64,000 nt of DNA from JAEUJM01 sp044221555. GTDB taxonomy: Bacteria > Actinomycetota > Acidimicrobiia > Acidimicrobiales > DATDAH01. The position numbers were made by a program, and so were the translations under genes. The DNA is taken from NCBI GenBank assembly GCA_044221555.1, contig JBGAOY010000013.1, positions 1 through 64,000 on the forward strand, written 5' to 3'. Of the stretch, positions 34,201 through 41,787 are shown one piece after another. A model generated the notes under the pieces. The model worked only from the letters and a program-made list of their open reading frames with translations. It searched no databases and was not told the DNA's origin. How positions within the stretch are numbered: position 1 is the first letter of the stretch; each line of letters begins with the position of its first letter.

Positions 34201-35639
34201 CCGCTCACGACCGCGCACGAGTGGGCGCCCCCGACGGCGACCGACATGGCGTCGTCGGCGAGCCCGGTCACGGTGACCGGCGCCGTGGATCGCGTGGTGC
34301 CGCCGTCGCCGAGCTGGCCGACGGAGTTGTCGCCCCAACAGACCACGGCGTCGCCGGTCGTCATCCCACAGGCGTGTTCGACGCCCGCCGCCACGGTCGT
34401 GAGCGCGGACCCCGCGCCCACCACCGGCTGCGGAGCGACCGCGAACGGAGAGGTGGGCCGGCCGAGTCGGCCGTTGGACGGGTCACCCCAGCACTGGGCG
34501 ACGCCGGCCGCGGTGAGCGCACAGGAGAACGAGGAGCCGGTCGACACCGCGGTGGTGCCGGTGCTCAGGCCCGACACCGCCACCGGCACCGTCCGGTCCG
34601 TGGTCGTGCCGTCGCCCAGCTGCCCCTTCTGGTTGGCCCCCCAGCACCACACGGCACCAGCGAGGGTGACCGCGCAGGAGTGGGTGTCGCCGGGAGCCAC
34701 GGCGGCGACACCCGAACCGAGGCCCGACACCGCCATCGGTGTGCTCCGGTTCGTCGTCGTGCCGTCGCCGAGCTGGCCGTTGAGGTTCTCTCCCCAGCAG
34801 TGCAGGGCACCACCGGCGACCACCGCGCAGGCGTGGGACGCGCCGGCGCCGATGGCGACCACGCCTGCGCCCAGGCCCGTCACCGACACGGGCACCGACG
34901 ACGAGGTGGCCGTGCCGTTGCCGAGCTGCCCGCTCGCATTGCCGCCCCAGCACGAGACGGCCCCGCCCGTGCTCAACGCGCAGGCGAAGTTCGCGCCTGC
35001 AGCGATCGCGGTGACGCCGGAGCCGAGCCCCGTCACCGGAAGCGGCGTCGTCGACGGCGTCGTCGACCCGTTGCCCAGCTGCCCGGCGCTGTTCTGACCC
35101 CAACACGACACCGCTCCGGTCGAGGACAGCGCACAGGTCGAGGCCCCACCGGCCGCGATCGCGTCGACACCCGAGCCGAGGCCCGCGACCGCCACCGGCA
35201 CCGTGGAGCTCGTGGTGGACCCGTTGCCCAGCTGGCCGTTGTCGTTGGAGCCCCAGCACGAGGCCGCGCCCGCCACCGTCACGGCACACGAGTGCCCGTC
35301 GCCCTCGGAGACTGCGGCGACACCGCTGCCCAGGCCGGACACGGCGACCGGCGACCCGATGTCGTCCGTCGTGCCGTTGCCCAGCTGCCCTGCCGAGTTG
35401 GCCCCCCAGCAGTAGGCCCCGCCGTCTCGGGTCACGCCGCACGACGTGTTGCCGCGGCTGGCGATCGAGCTCATCGCGGTCTGGACGGGGTCGGCCGCCG
35501 CCGGCGCCACGGGCGCGACCGCGGCCGGCACGAGCACCGTCAGCGCCGCCAGCAGCCCCATCGTGGCAAGCAGCACCAGACCTCGCGGTCGGCGCGCACC
35601 GACCGTCGCACGCGTCGTCTCACCCATCGCCATCGCCAT
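31209..35639 (-). CDS. Giant secreted protein with 14 RCC1-like blades and Ig-like/CNA-B modules
   Basis: A 1476-aa exported protein. AGGAGGG lies just before an ATG triplet series (MAMAMGE), so the exact start is ambiguous by two to four codons. The signal peptide is RGLVLLATMGLLAALTVLVP. Fourteen RCC1-like repeats of the short-loop type follow (SCAVT.AGAVSCWG.N..GQLGNG, T.VPVAVSGLGSGVTA). Fourteen equals two complete seven-blade propellers. Three DUF11-like Ig domains come next (VIDLHVTVTNTGNVALHDVT, IHFHLVVTNTGNVALHGVDV, IDYRVRVENLSALTLSDLAV), then about four CarboxypepD_reg-like modules. No anchor motif. The blade type is closer to the small protein at 19330 than to its direct neighbours. 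Confidence 0.88.
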   Translation of the reverse strand: MAMAMGETTRATVGARRPRGLVLLATMGLLAALTVLVPAAVAPVAPAAADPVQTAMSSIASRGNTSCGVTRDGGAYCWGANSAGQLGNGTTDDIGSPVAVSGLGSGVAAVSEGDGHSCAVTVAGAASCWGSNDNGQLGNGSTTSSTVPVAVAGLGSGVDAIAAGGASTCALSSTGAVSCWGQNSAGQLGNGSTTPSTTPLPVTGLGSGVTAIAAGANFACALSTGGAVSCWGGNASGQLGNGTATSSSVPVSVTGLGAGVVAIGAGASHACAVVAGGALHCWGENLNGQLGDGTTTNRSTPMAVSGLGSGVAAVAPGDTHSCAVTLAGAVWCWGANQKGQLGDGTTTDRTVPVAVSGLSTGTTAVSTGSSFSCALTAAGVAQCWGDPSNGRLGRPTSPFAVAPQPVVGAGSALTTVAAGVEHACGMTTGDAVVCWGDNSVGQLGDGGTTRSTAPVTVTGLADDAMSVAVGGAHSCAVVSGAAWCWGYGEDGRLGNGGTADSAVPVPVTGLEAGVASISASWGESCAVSTAGALSCWGVNGNGQLGDGSTSPSSVPVPVTGLGSGVVAVTIGAAHACALTDVGGVWCWGGGFFGQLGNGDTSSSPDPVPVTGLGSGVTAISAGWGHTCAITAVGAAVCWGANFWNQLGDGSDSSSPTPVAVTGLTAGVTGVAAGTAHSCAIAAGVLRCWGANDYGQLGNGSVDPASTPGPGIVLPGGQAAAQVSGGSRFTCARSTVDVVSCWGTNESSQLGSPPSAWVPGPVDGGLTFGPLVANPALEVVKSADQSSVVVGEVIDLHVTVTNTGNVALHDVTVDDPNEADCEVAPFDLAVGAAQTVDCTHLAVAGDVGTYSNVASVTSAEVTTPVASNPVEVAVTAAAPGLSIVKSADETEVSPGEAIHFHLVVTNTGNVALHGVDVADDAAPDCGDDAVFDLAVGADQTIDCTYTTTLADIGTYANSASVTSAETGPQRSNKVSVTVGPAVAVELSAVQPSVPAGDVIDYRVRVENLSALTLSDLAVAGIGAPGCDPVPPLAPAATATVDCAYRTSVGDLGTRTATAAVGSPSLPPVLSNSVSVEVTVPAGSGLVTGTVTESGSGSPVAKATVALLSTADYSPVALATADRSGAFTAVAPAGSYLVYVLDTSGAHASRFHGAPSVVTVTAGGTVTADTALVSVRGDIAGTVSSDGGGPLAGALAISVDLASGGPAAGDLTGVDGSYVIAGVAPGPRLMEFVDLDGAHAPEFFDDAPTPAGASILSVVGAGTVTADAGLAPQTAPTGGAHLVGEITSSAGGRGLAGVAVMAVRTSDFSVGGGGLTDANGAYDIEVDPGGYRLAFYDPSASHGFEWFDDQGPGGIADATVVTATAGAPVTADAVLTPTTGTVSGTVTDAATGDPLATAAVFAIDTNGAVVGATTTQPSGTWKLTGLRPGAVRLRFLDLTGARASEYHVDAPDYAAATLLTITAGGAVTGIDAALDPVL

Positions 35640-35761
35640 CCGCCCTCCTGCGGTCGGCGCGACCGTGCGCCCCGAACCGCCTCCACCTGTGCATTCCTCG
35701 AGCAGCGCCGCGCGTACGGTCGATGCTCGGCGGAAAACCTAGCCGACTCGCAAGCCCCTGC

Positions 35762-35777
35762 CTGACTGATCAGTCAG
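35762..35777. promoter_or_regulatory. Perfect 16-bp palindrome CTGACTGATCAGTCAG
   Basis: Located 123 bp upstream of the 14-blade protein gene (start 35639) and 18 bp after the stop of the gene at 35796. The sequence is typical of dimeric TetR-type operators. There is no T-run, so it is not an obvious terminator. Confidence 0.55.
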
Positions 35778-35795
35778 TTGCCACCCCGCCCCCGG

Positions 35796-38717
35796 TCAGC
35801 CGATGCCGCCGCCCGCTAGGGCGGCGTCGGCGATCTGGGTGGCGCCGCCGGTGACCGCGATCACGGTTGCCGCCGCGTACCCGTCGGCGCCTGACGAGCC
35901 GCCGTGGTCGTCCCAGTACTCGGGCACGTGGCCACCGGTCACGTCGAAGAACCGCACCCGCACACCCCCCACCGGCACCTCCGCCAACGAGTAGGTGCCG
36001 TCACCGGCGCTCTCGTCCACCGCCACCACCGACCCCGTACTGTCGATCGCGATGGCCCACACGCCGGCGAGTGGGTCACCCGTCCCGTCCTCGGTGACCG
36101 TCCCCGAGACCGTCCCCCGGTTCGACGCCAGCTCCGCGTCGGCGAACCCCGGGGACCCCGCCGACGCCGCCACCGGCGTCGCCGACCCCAGACCCGAGCC
36201 CGGCTGATCCGCATACCACTCGAACTGCGACCCACCCGAGGTGTCCGCGAACCCCACCAGATAGGCGCCCGGATCCACCTCGATGTCGTAGGCCCCGGCA
36301 CCGTCGGTCACATCACCCGCCTCGAAGCTGAAATCGCCGGCGTTCAACGCCACCACCGCCACGTTCGCCAACCCGCCACCGCCCGACCCCGTGACCGAAC
36401 CCGTCACGTGCGCCGCCCCACCCGGCGCCGCCTGTGCCGGCAACGGCGACGTGCCGATCACCTGCAACGCCCCACCCACCACGTTCACCGTCGACGCCCC
36501 CGCCGGCGACGACGACCCACCCGGCGCACCGCTGTGGTACCGCGGCGCATGACCACCCGCCAGGTCCAGGTGCGTCACCAGATAGCCCACCGACCGCAAG
36601 TTGCGGATCACGTAGAACCCGAGCGCGTCCGTCGCCGCCCCGATGCTCATCTGACCCGTCGCCGCGTTCGTCGTCAACGCCAACCCCGCGCTCACCCCGT
36701 CCCCCGAACCCGCGTCGGTGATCCGCCCCTCGATCCCCCCCAACGCCCGGTTCAACTGCGTGTCCACCGTCACCGACGCCCCCTCGGCCACCACCGTCGG
36801 CGTCGTCGAATGGAACCCCGCGATGTGACCCTGCGCCGGGTCCGCCCGGTACAACCACACCGACCCCGCCGGCACCAACATCGCGTAGTCACCGGCGGCG
36901 TCGGTGACGTCCAACCCCACCACCGACGCATCCGCCGGGTCCAAACCCGCCACCAACACCCCCGACACCGGGTTCCCGAAGATCTGCGCCGTCACCCGGC
37001 CCTTGACCACCCCCTGGCCCGCCGGGATCGTCACCGACACGTCCACCGCGCTCGACGTCACCGGCTCCACCTCGACGGCGTCCCCGACGGCCGTGTTGGA
37101 TCGGGTACCGAGGTCGTCCACCGTCGGCGTGTACGTGCAATCGACCGTGCGCGACGCGCCCACCGCCAGATCCGCCTGCGGCCCCGCGCACGCCGGCGCG
37201 TTCGCGTCGCTGACCGAGACCCCCGTCAGCGCGACGTTGCCCGTGTTCGTCAGCGTGACATGGAAGTGGATCGGGGTGCCCGCCGGCACCGACGACTCGT
37301 CGGCCGTCGTGGTCACCGTCATCGCCGGCGCCGGCGCCAGGTGGCCGAAGTCTGCCGCCGGAAGGGCATCGCCCATCTCGCCCGGGAACCGACCGCGCGA
37401 GGTCGTGTCGCCCAGCCCGAGCTGGCCGAAGTCGTTGCCACCCCAGCACTTCAACGTGCCGTCGTCGAGGCGGGCGCAGCTGTAGTCGTTTCCGGCGGCG
37501 AGGCCGACCGCGGTCCGCCCAGTGCCGAGGTCCGCCGCCGCCAGGTTGTCGCCCATCTGGACGGCGAATCGGCCCACGTCGGAGGGGCTCCCGTTGCCCA
37601 GCTGGCCGTGGTTGCCCCGGCCCCAGCACTTCACCGCGCCGTTGTCGAGGCGGGCACAGACGTGGGCGAGGCCCGCCGCCAGCTCGATGGTCGTCCGTCC
37701 CGTGCCCAGTTGCACCGCCGCCAGGCTGTCGCCCATCTCCCCGGGACCGTCGCCGATGGCGGCGCTGGAGCCGGACCCGTTGCCGAGCTGGCCGAAGTCG
37801 TTCGCTCCCCAGCACTTCACCGTGGCGTCGTCCAGCAGCGCGCAGGTGGAGAAGCTTCCCAGGGCGAGGCTGTGGGCGGTCCGCCCCGTGCCCAACGCGA
37901 TGGCGGGCAGCGCCGCACCCATCTCCCCCGGGCCGTCACCACGGTTGGCGGTGTCGCCCAACCCCAATTGCCCGTTCCCGTTGTAGCCCCAGCACTTGAG
38001 CGCACCGTTGTCGAGGAGGGCGCACGTGTGGAGGGGGCCGGCGGCGATGGACACCGCGGTGCGGCCCGGCCCCAGGTCCACGGACGGCAGGGCGTCACCC
38101 ATGTCGCCGGGGTTGGCTCCCCGGACGAAGGCGTCACCCAGGCCGAGCTGGCCCAGGTCGTTCCTGCCCCAGCACTTCACCGCCCCGCTGTCGAGGAGGG
38201 CGCAGGCGAACCCCTGCCCCACCGCCACGGCCGTCGCGGTCCGGCCGGTGCCGAGGGCGATGGCCGGCAGGGCATCGCCCATCTCCCCCGGGCCGTCGCC
38301 CCGGTTGGCGGTGTCGCCCAGGCCGAGCTGGCCGTAGGCGTTCCAGCCCCAGCACTTGACCTGCCCGTCGTCGAGCACGGCACACGTGTCCAGATCGCCG
38401 ACGGCGGCGTCGACCACGGTACGGCCCGTCCCGAGGTCGACCGCCGGAAGGGCGTCGCCCATCTCGCCGGCGCCGTCGCCCCGGTGGGCGGTGTCGCCGT
38501 AGCCGAGCTGCCCGAAGACGTTGTAGCCCCAGCACTTCAGGGTGCCGTCGTCGAAGCGGGCGCAGGTGGAGCCCGCCTGCGGCCCACTGACGACGTCGAC
38601 CGCCGACGCCACCGGCCCCACCAGCGCGCCTGCCGGCGCCGAGCCGGCGCTGCCCACCACCAGCGTCAGCGTCAGCGTCGACAGCGCCACCGCGACCGCG
38701 ATCACCCTCCGCTTCAT
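35796..38717 (-). CDS. Giant secreted RCC1-like protein with DUF11-like and carboxypeptidase-regulatory-like modules (C)
   Basis: A 973-aa exported protein, third member of the long-loop family. ATG 38717 follows AGGGCGG and begins the signal peptide VIAVAVALSTLTLTLVVGSA. Seven blades follow (DTCAVLDDGQVKCWGWNAYG, GLGDTANRGDGPGEMGDALP). The Ig-like domain is IHFHVTLTNTGNVALTGVSV, and four beta-sandwich modules come after it (GVVKGRVTAQIFGNPVSGVL, GGIEGRITDAGSGDGVSAGL, HVTGSVTGSGGGGLANVAVV, GTVSGTVTEDGTGDPLAGVW). One module holds a short GGSS insertion relative to the paralogues. No cell-wall anchor is seen. A 12-bp palindrome lies 65 bp upstream. Confidence 0.88.
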   Translation of the reverse strand: MKRRVIAVAVALSTLTLTLVVGSAGSAPAGALVGPVASAVDVVSGPQAGSTCARFDDGTLKCWGYNVFGQLGYGDTAHRGDGAGEMGDALPAVDLGTGRTVVDAAVGDLDTCAVLDDGQVKCWGWNAYGQLGLGDTANRGDGPGEMGDALPAIALGTGRTATAVAVGQGFACALLDSGAVKCWGRNDLGQLGLGDAFVRGANPGDMGDALPSVDLGPGRTAVSIAAGPLHTCALLDNGALKCWGYNGNGQLGLGDTANRGDGPGEMGAALPAIALGTGRTAHSLALGSFSTCALLDDATVKCWGANDFGQLGNGSGSSAAIGDGPGEMGDSLAAVQLGTGRTTIELAAGLAHVCARLDNGAVKCWGRGNHGQLGNGSPSDVGRFAVQMGDNLAAADLGTGRTAVGLAAGNDYSCARLDDGTLKCWGGNDFGQLGLGDTTSRGRFPGEMGDALPAADFGHLAPAPAMTVTTTADESSVPAGTPIHFHVTLTNTGNVALTGVSVSDANAPACAGPQADLAVGASRTVDCTYTPTVDDLGTRSNTAVGDAVEVEPVTSSAVDVSVTIPAGQGVVKGRVTAQIFGNPVSGVLVAGLDPADASVVGLDVTDAAGDYAMLVPAGSVWLYRADPAQGHIAGFHSTTPTVVAEGASVTVDTQLNRALGGIEGRITDAGSGDGVSAGLALTTNAATGQMSIGAATDALGFYVIRNLRSVGYLVTHLDLAGGHAPRYHSGAPGGSSSPAGASTVNVVGGALQVIGTSPLPAQAAPGGAAHVTGSVTGSGGGGLANVAVVALNAGDFSFEAGDVTDGAGAYDIEVDPGAYLVGFADTSGGSQFEWYADQPGSGLGSATPVAASAGSPGFADAELASNRGTVSGTVTEDGTGDPLAGVWAIAIDSTGSVVAVDESAGDGTYSLAEVPVGGVRVRFFDVTGGHVPEYWDDHGGSSGADGYAAATVIAVTGGATQIADAALAGGGIG

Positions 38718-38781
38718 CCGCCCTGCTCTGCCTCTCGACTCGCTTCACCAGGCCGTCCGACCAGGACGACAGTGTCCCCAA

Positions 38782-38793
38782 CTGACCGGTCAG
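38782..38793. promoter_or_regulatory. 12-bp palindrome CTGACCGGTCAG upstream of an RCC1-like gene
   Basis: Perfect inverted repeat 65 bp before the ATG at 38717. It shares TGAC...GTCA ends with the palindrome at 35762, which also precedes an RCC1-like gene. Possible operator. Confidence 0.45.
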
Positions 38794-38826
38794 GCGCAAG
38801 GCTCAACCGGCGATGGCCGGGGCGGT

Positions 38827-39921
38827 TCAACCGAGCAGGGCGTCGCTGTCGTCGAAGCCGGGGTCGCGAACCTCGACCCGATCGGGGCGGGGGGCGCCGG
38901 CCCAGACCGCGGCGACCTGGCGGAATGTCTCGCCGCTCGGGCGGACGGCCTGGACCACGTCGCCGCGGGCGAGGACCTGGGCGTCGGCCACCACCTCGTC
39001 GATGCCGTTGACCGGGGCCACGCAGGTGTCGGCGGGGCCGAGCTCGGCGACCCACTCGTCACGGGTGCGGGTGGCGAAGGCGGCGGCGAAGTCGGCGCGG
39101 ATCTGGTCCTGCACGGCGTCGTCGAGCTGGTGTGCGGTCCACTGCTCGCAGCCGAGGAGGCGGCAGAGGTTGGCGTAGAACTTGGGCTCGATCGCCCCCA
39201 CCGAGAGCCACTTCCCGTCGGCGCAGCGGTAGAGGCCGTAGCAGGCGTAGCGGCCGGTGAGGATGTCGTGACCGGGCTCGGGCACGACACCCGTGGCGAG
39301 GTGCTCGTCGATGAGCAGGGCGAGCATGCCCACCACACCGTCGGCCACCGAGACGTCGAGGTAGGCGCCCTCGCCGGTGTCGGCTCGCCCGACCAGGGCG
39401 GCGAGGATCGCGATCACCGCCTGCATGCCGCCCGCGGCGATGTCGGCCACGGTGGCGCCGGGCAGGGTGAGCTCGCCGTCCCCTCCTCGGCCGGCGCAGG
39501 CGAAGTAGCCGCCGGCGGCGAGGTAGTTGACGTCGTGGCCGGCCCACTGCGACTTGGGGCCCGTCTGCCCGTAGCCGCTGGTGGCGCAGTAGACGACGCC
39601 GGGGTTCACGGCCTTCACCGCCTCGTAGCCCACGCCGAGACGGTCGACCACGCCGGGCCGGAAGCTCTCGATGACGACGTCGGCGTCGGCGGCCAGGCGC
39701 AGGAAGGCCGCTTTCCCGTCGTCGGACTTCAGGTCGAGGCGCACCCGCTCCATGCCCCGGTGCCCGCCGTAGGCGAAGAAGGGGGGCTCGATCTGGACGC
39801 TGCCGGCCGCCGCGGGCGCCCCCACCTTGATCACCCGGGCGCCGTAGTCCGCGAGCATGCGGGCGGCGCGGGCGGCGGGCCCGACCGTGGACAGGTCGAG
39901 GACCGTGACCCCGTTCAGCAT
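38827..39921 (-). CDS. CaiB/BaiF family CoA-transferase
   Basis: A 364-aa class III CoA-transferase. The N-terminal MLNGVTVLDLSTVGPAARAA, the VIKVGAPAAAGSVQIEPP strand, LKSDDGKAAFLRLAADADVV and VVIESFRPGVVDRLGVGYEA are typical, including the Asp (in SDD or D of DVVIE) region of the family. PGVVYCATSGYGQTGPKSQWAGHDVNYLAA is interrupted by a conserved GH. It moves CoA between carboxylic acids, probably activating a sterol, bile-acid-like or branched acid. It is downstream of the acyl-CoA dehydrogenase at 40018 (96-bp gap containing a large inverted repeat) and likely metabolically linked. Confidence 0.92.
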   Translation of the reverse strand: MLNGVTVLDLSTVGPAARAARMLADYGARVIKVGAPAAAGSVQIEPPFFAYGGHRGMERVRLDLKSDDGKAAFLRLAADADVVIESFRPGVVDRLGVGYEAVKAVNPGVVYCATSGYGQTGPKSQWAGHDVNYLAAGGYFACAGRGGDGELTLPGATVADIAAGGMQAVIAILAALVGRADTGEGAYLDVSVADGVVGMLALLIDEHLATGVVPEPGHDILTGRYACYGLYRCADGKWLSVGAIEPKFYANLCRLLGCEQWTAHQLDDAVQDQIRADFAAAFATRTRDEWVAELGPADTCVAPVNGIDEVVADAQVLARGDVVQAVRPSGETFRQVAAVWAGAPRPDRVEVRDPGFDDSDALLG

Positions 39922-39942
39922 GGGACCGCACCCACCCGCTCT

Positions 39943-39994
39943 CGTTCTGGGTACACGAACAGGACGCTCACGACGGATTCCTGTACCCAGAACG
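39943..39994. promoter_or_regulatory. 13-bp inverted repeat with 26-base spacer
   Basis: CGTTCTGGGTACA at 39943-39955 is exactly mirrored by TGTACCCAGAACG at 39982-39994. It lies between the stop of the acyl-CoA dehydrogenase (40018) and the start of CaiB (39921). It could be a regulatory site for CaiB or an attenuator hairpin; without a T-run it is not a standard terminator. Confidence 0.6.
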
Positions 39995-40017
39995 GATGGG
40001 GGGCTGGTCGGAACCCA

Positions 40018-41196
40018 CTAGAAGTTCTTGGGGAGGCCGAGCTTGCGCCGGGCGATGATGTTCTTCTGCACCTCGGACGTGCCGCCGCCGATGGTGTCGA
40101 TCACCGTGTAGCGGTAGGTCGACTCGGCCCGGCCGGCCATGGGCGCCTCCTCGGTGCGCACCCGCAGGGCGCTGCCGGGGCCGGCGATGTCCATGGACTC
40201 GGACGCGAGGCGCTTCGAGAGCTCGGTGGCGAAGAGCTTGTACTCCGACGCGTGGGTCGTGGGCGGCGCGCCGCCCTTCATCGACTCGGCCACGAAGCGC
40301 AGGCCGAGGACGCGGGCGGTCTCCGCATCGGCCACCAGACGGGCGATGCGCTGGCGGATGACCGGGTCGTCCTTCAGCGGCTGGCCGTCGCGCACGGTGG
40401 TGCGCACGTACTCGACGAGCAGGTCGAGGCGCTGCTTGATGGGCGAGAACGTGAACATGGTGAAGCGCTCGAGGTCGAGCGCCTGGGAGATGTACTGGAA
40501 GCCCTTGCCGACCTCGCCGACGACGTAGTCGTCGTGGACGAACACGTCGTCGATGAACACCTCGTTGGTGCGCTCGTCGCCCATGGTCCACATGCCCTTG
40601 ATGGTGATGCCGGGCTGGTCGAGGGGGACGAGGAAGAGGGTGATGCCCCCGTGCTTGTCGTCGGGGTCGGTGCGGGCCCCGAGCCAGTACCACTCGGCGA
40701 AGTGGGCCGAGGTGGTCCAGACCTTCTGGCCGTTGAGGCGCCAGCCGTCGCCGTCCTTGGTGGCCTTGAGCTTCATCGAGGCGGCGTCGGAGCCCGCGTC
40801 GGGCTCGCTGTAGCCGACCGCGAATTCGACCTCGTTGCGCAGGATCTTGGGGAGGAACTCGGCCTTGAGCTTCTCGGAGCCGTGGTGGATCAGGGTCTTG
40901 CCGATGATGCCGACGCCCTTGCCGATCTGGGGGCCGCCGCGGCCGGCGAGCTGCTCGTTGAGCAGGTACTCGTAGACGCCCTCGCCCTCCTGGCCGCCGT
41001 ACTCCTTGGGCCAGGTGATGCCGAGCCACCCCTGCTCGCCGACCTCGGCCATGAACGCCCGGCGCTTGGGGGTGTCGACGATCTGGGCCATGTTCTCCCG
41101 GGTGACGTCGAAGATCTCCGGGTCGTCGTGCTCGTCGAGGAAGCGCTCGACGTCCTTCACGAAGGTCTGCTGCTCGTCGCTGAACTCGAAATCCAT
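40018..41196 (-). CDS. Acyl-CoA dehydrogenase family protein
   Basis: A 392-aa FAD acyl-CoA dehydrogenase. MDFEFSDEQQTFVKDVERFL opens the helical domain; WLGITWPKEYGGQEGEGVYE, IGKTLIHHGSEKLKAEFLPK, FAVGYSEPDAGSDAASMKLK (FAD loop) and WRLNGQKVWTTSAHFAEWYW form the middle. The C-terminal domain ends YRYTVIDTIGGGTSEVQKNI and IARRKLGLPKNF, a very typical actinobacterial ending. Its promoter region holds a perfect nine-base palindrome (41244-41264) shared with the MaoC operon at 23633, so both are probably controlled by one repressor. The CaiB gene follows. Confidence 0.95.
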   Translation of the reverse strand: MDFEFSDEQQTFVKDVERFLDEHDDPEIFDVTRENMAQIVDTPKRRAFMAEVGEQGWLGITWPKEYGGQEGEGVYEYLLNEQLAGRGGPQIGKGVGIIGKTLIHHGSEKLKAEFLPKILRNEVEFAVGYSEPDAGSDAASMKLKATKDGDGWRLNGQKVWTTSAHFAEWYWLGARTDPDDKHGGITLFLVPLDQPGITIKGMWTMGDERTNEVFIDDVFVHDDYVVGEVGKGFQYISQALDLERFTMFTFSPIKQRLDLLVEYVRTTVRDGQPLKDDPVIRQRIARLVADAETARVLGLRFVAESMKGGAPPTTHASEYKLFATELSKRLASESMDIAGPGSALRVRTEEAPMAGRAESTYRYTVIDTIGGGTSEVQKNIIARRKLGLPKNF

Positions 41197-41243
41197 GAGG
41201 GCTCCCCGGGGCCGTCGCCCCGCCGGTCGATCCGCCCCGCCAA

Positions 41244-41264
41244 GATCTGACGGGTCGTCAGATC
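41244..41264 (-). promoter_or_regulatory. Operator GATCTGACG-GGT-CGTCAGATC
   Basis: Perfect nine-base arms with a three-base spacer, 48 bp before the acyl-CoA dehydrogenase ATG (41196). On the minus strand a TAGGCT -10-like box stands just upstream. Same core and layout as the site at 23643. Confidence 0.75.
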
Positions 41265-41326
41265 GAGCCTATGGAGCGGGACGACGACCGGTCAACGCCG
41301 ACGCCGGCAAAGCCGTGACCCGATCT

Positions 41327-41683
41327 CGTGAGGCTGCGGAGCGGAGCGGAGCAGCGCCGCCGACGAACCGGATCCCGAAGGGGCCCGACGAAGGAGGGCC
41401 GAAGCAACGGGAGCGGAGCAGCGCCGCCGACGAACCGGATCCCGAAGGGGGCCCGACGAAGGAGGGCCGAAGCAACGGGAGCGGAGCAGCGCCACCGACG
41501 AACCGGATCCCGAAGGGGGCCCGACGAAGGAGGGCCAAAGCAACGGGAGCGGAGCAGCGCCACCGACGAACCGGATCCCGAAGGGGGCCCGACGAAGGAG
41601 GGCCAAAGCAATGGGAGCGGAGCCGCAGCGCCGCCGACGAACCGGATCCCGAAGGGGGCCCGACGAAGGAGGGCCGAGGCAAC
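41327..41683. repeat. Tandem array of a 68-bp GC-rich element (about five copies)
   Basis: Copies begin near 41339, 41409, 41477, 41545 and 41613. The period is exactly 68 for the middle copies, each with GGAGCGGAGCAGCGCC, GAACCGGATCCCGAAGGGG and CCCGACGAAGGAGGGC. The first copy lacks one G and the last has a three-base insertion. Since 68 is not a multiple of three, a protein frame would change in every copy, so the long open frames across it are not genes. The left flank CGTGAGGCTGCG also begins the single copy at 50854. The array fills most of the 591-bp gap between 41196 and 41788. Confidence 0.9.
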
Positions 41684-41689
41684 GCGCGG

Positions 41690-41724
41690 GTGCCCGGCCC
41701 CGGGGGCGGTCCGGGGCCGGGCAC
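41690..41724. terminator. GC hairpin, likely terminator of the gene at 41788
   Basis: GTGCCCGGCCCCGG at 41690-41703 pairs perfectly with CCGGGGCCGGGCAC at 41711-41724 across a seven-base loop. It lies 64 bp past the stop of the minus-strand gene ending at 41788. It has no T-run, but that is common for actinobacterial terminators. Confidence 0.55.
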
Positions 41725-41735
41725 GTCGCTGTGGC

Positions 41736-41753
41736 GGGGGGGGGGGGGGGGGG
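41736..41753. repeat. Homopolymer of 18 G
   Basis: Eighteen consecutive G (C on the minus strand) between the hairpin and the stop at 41788. Prone to slippage and to assembly error. Confidence 0.9.
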
Positions 41754-41787
41754 CGGGACGCCTCCCGCCCGACGCGATCAGCCGACC

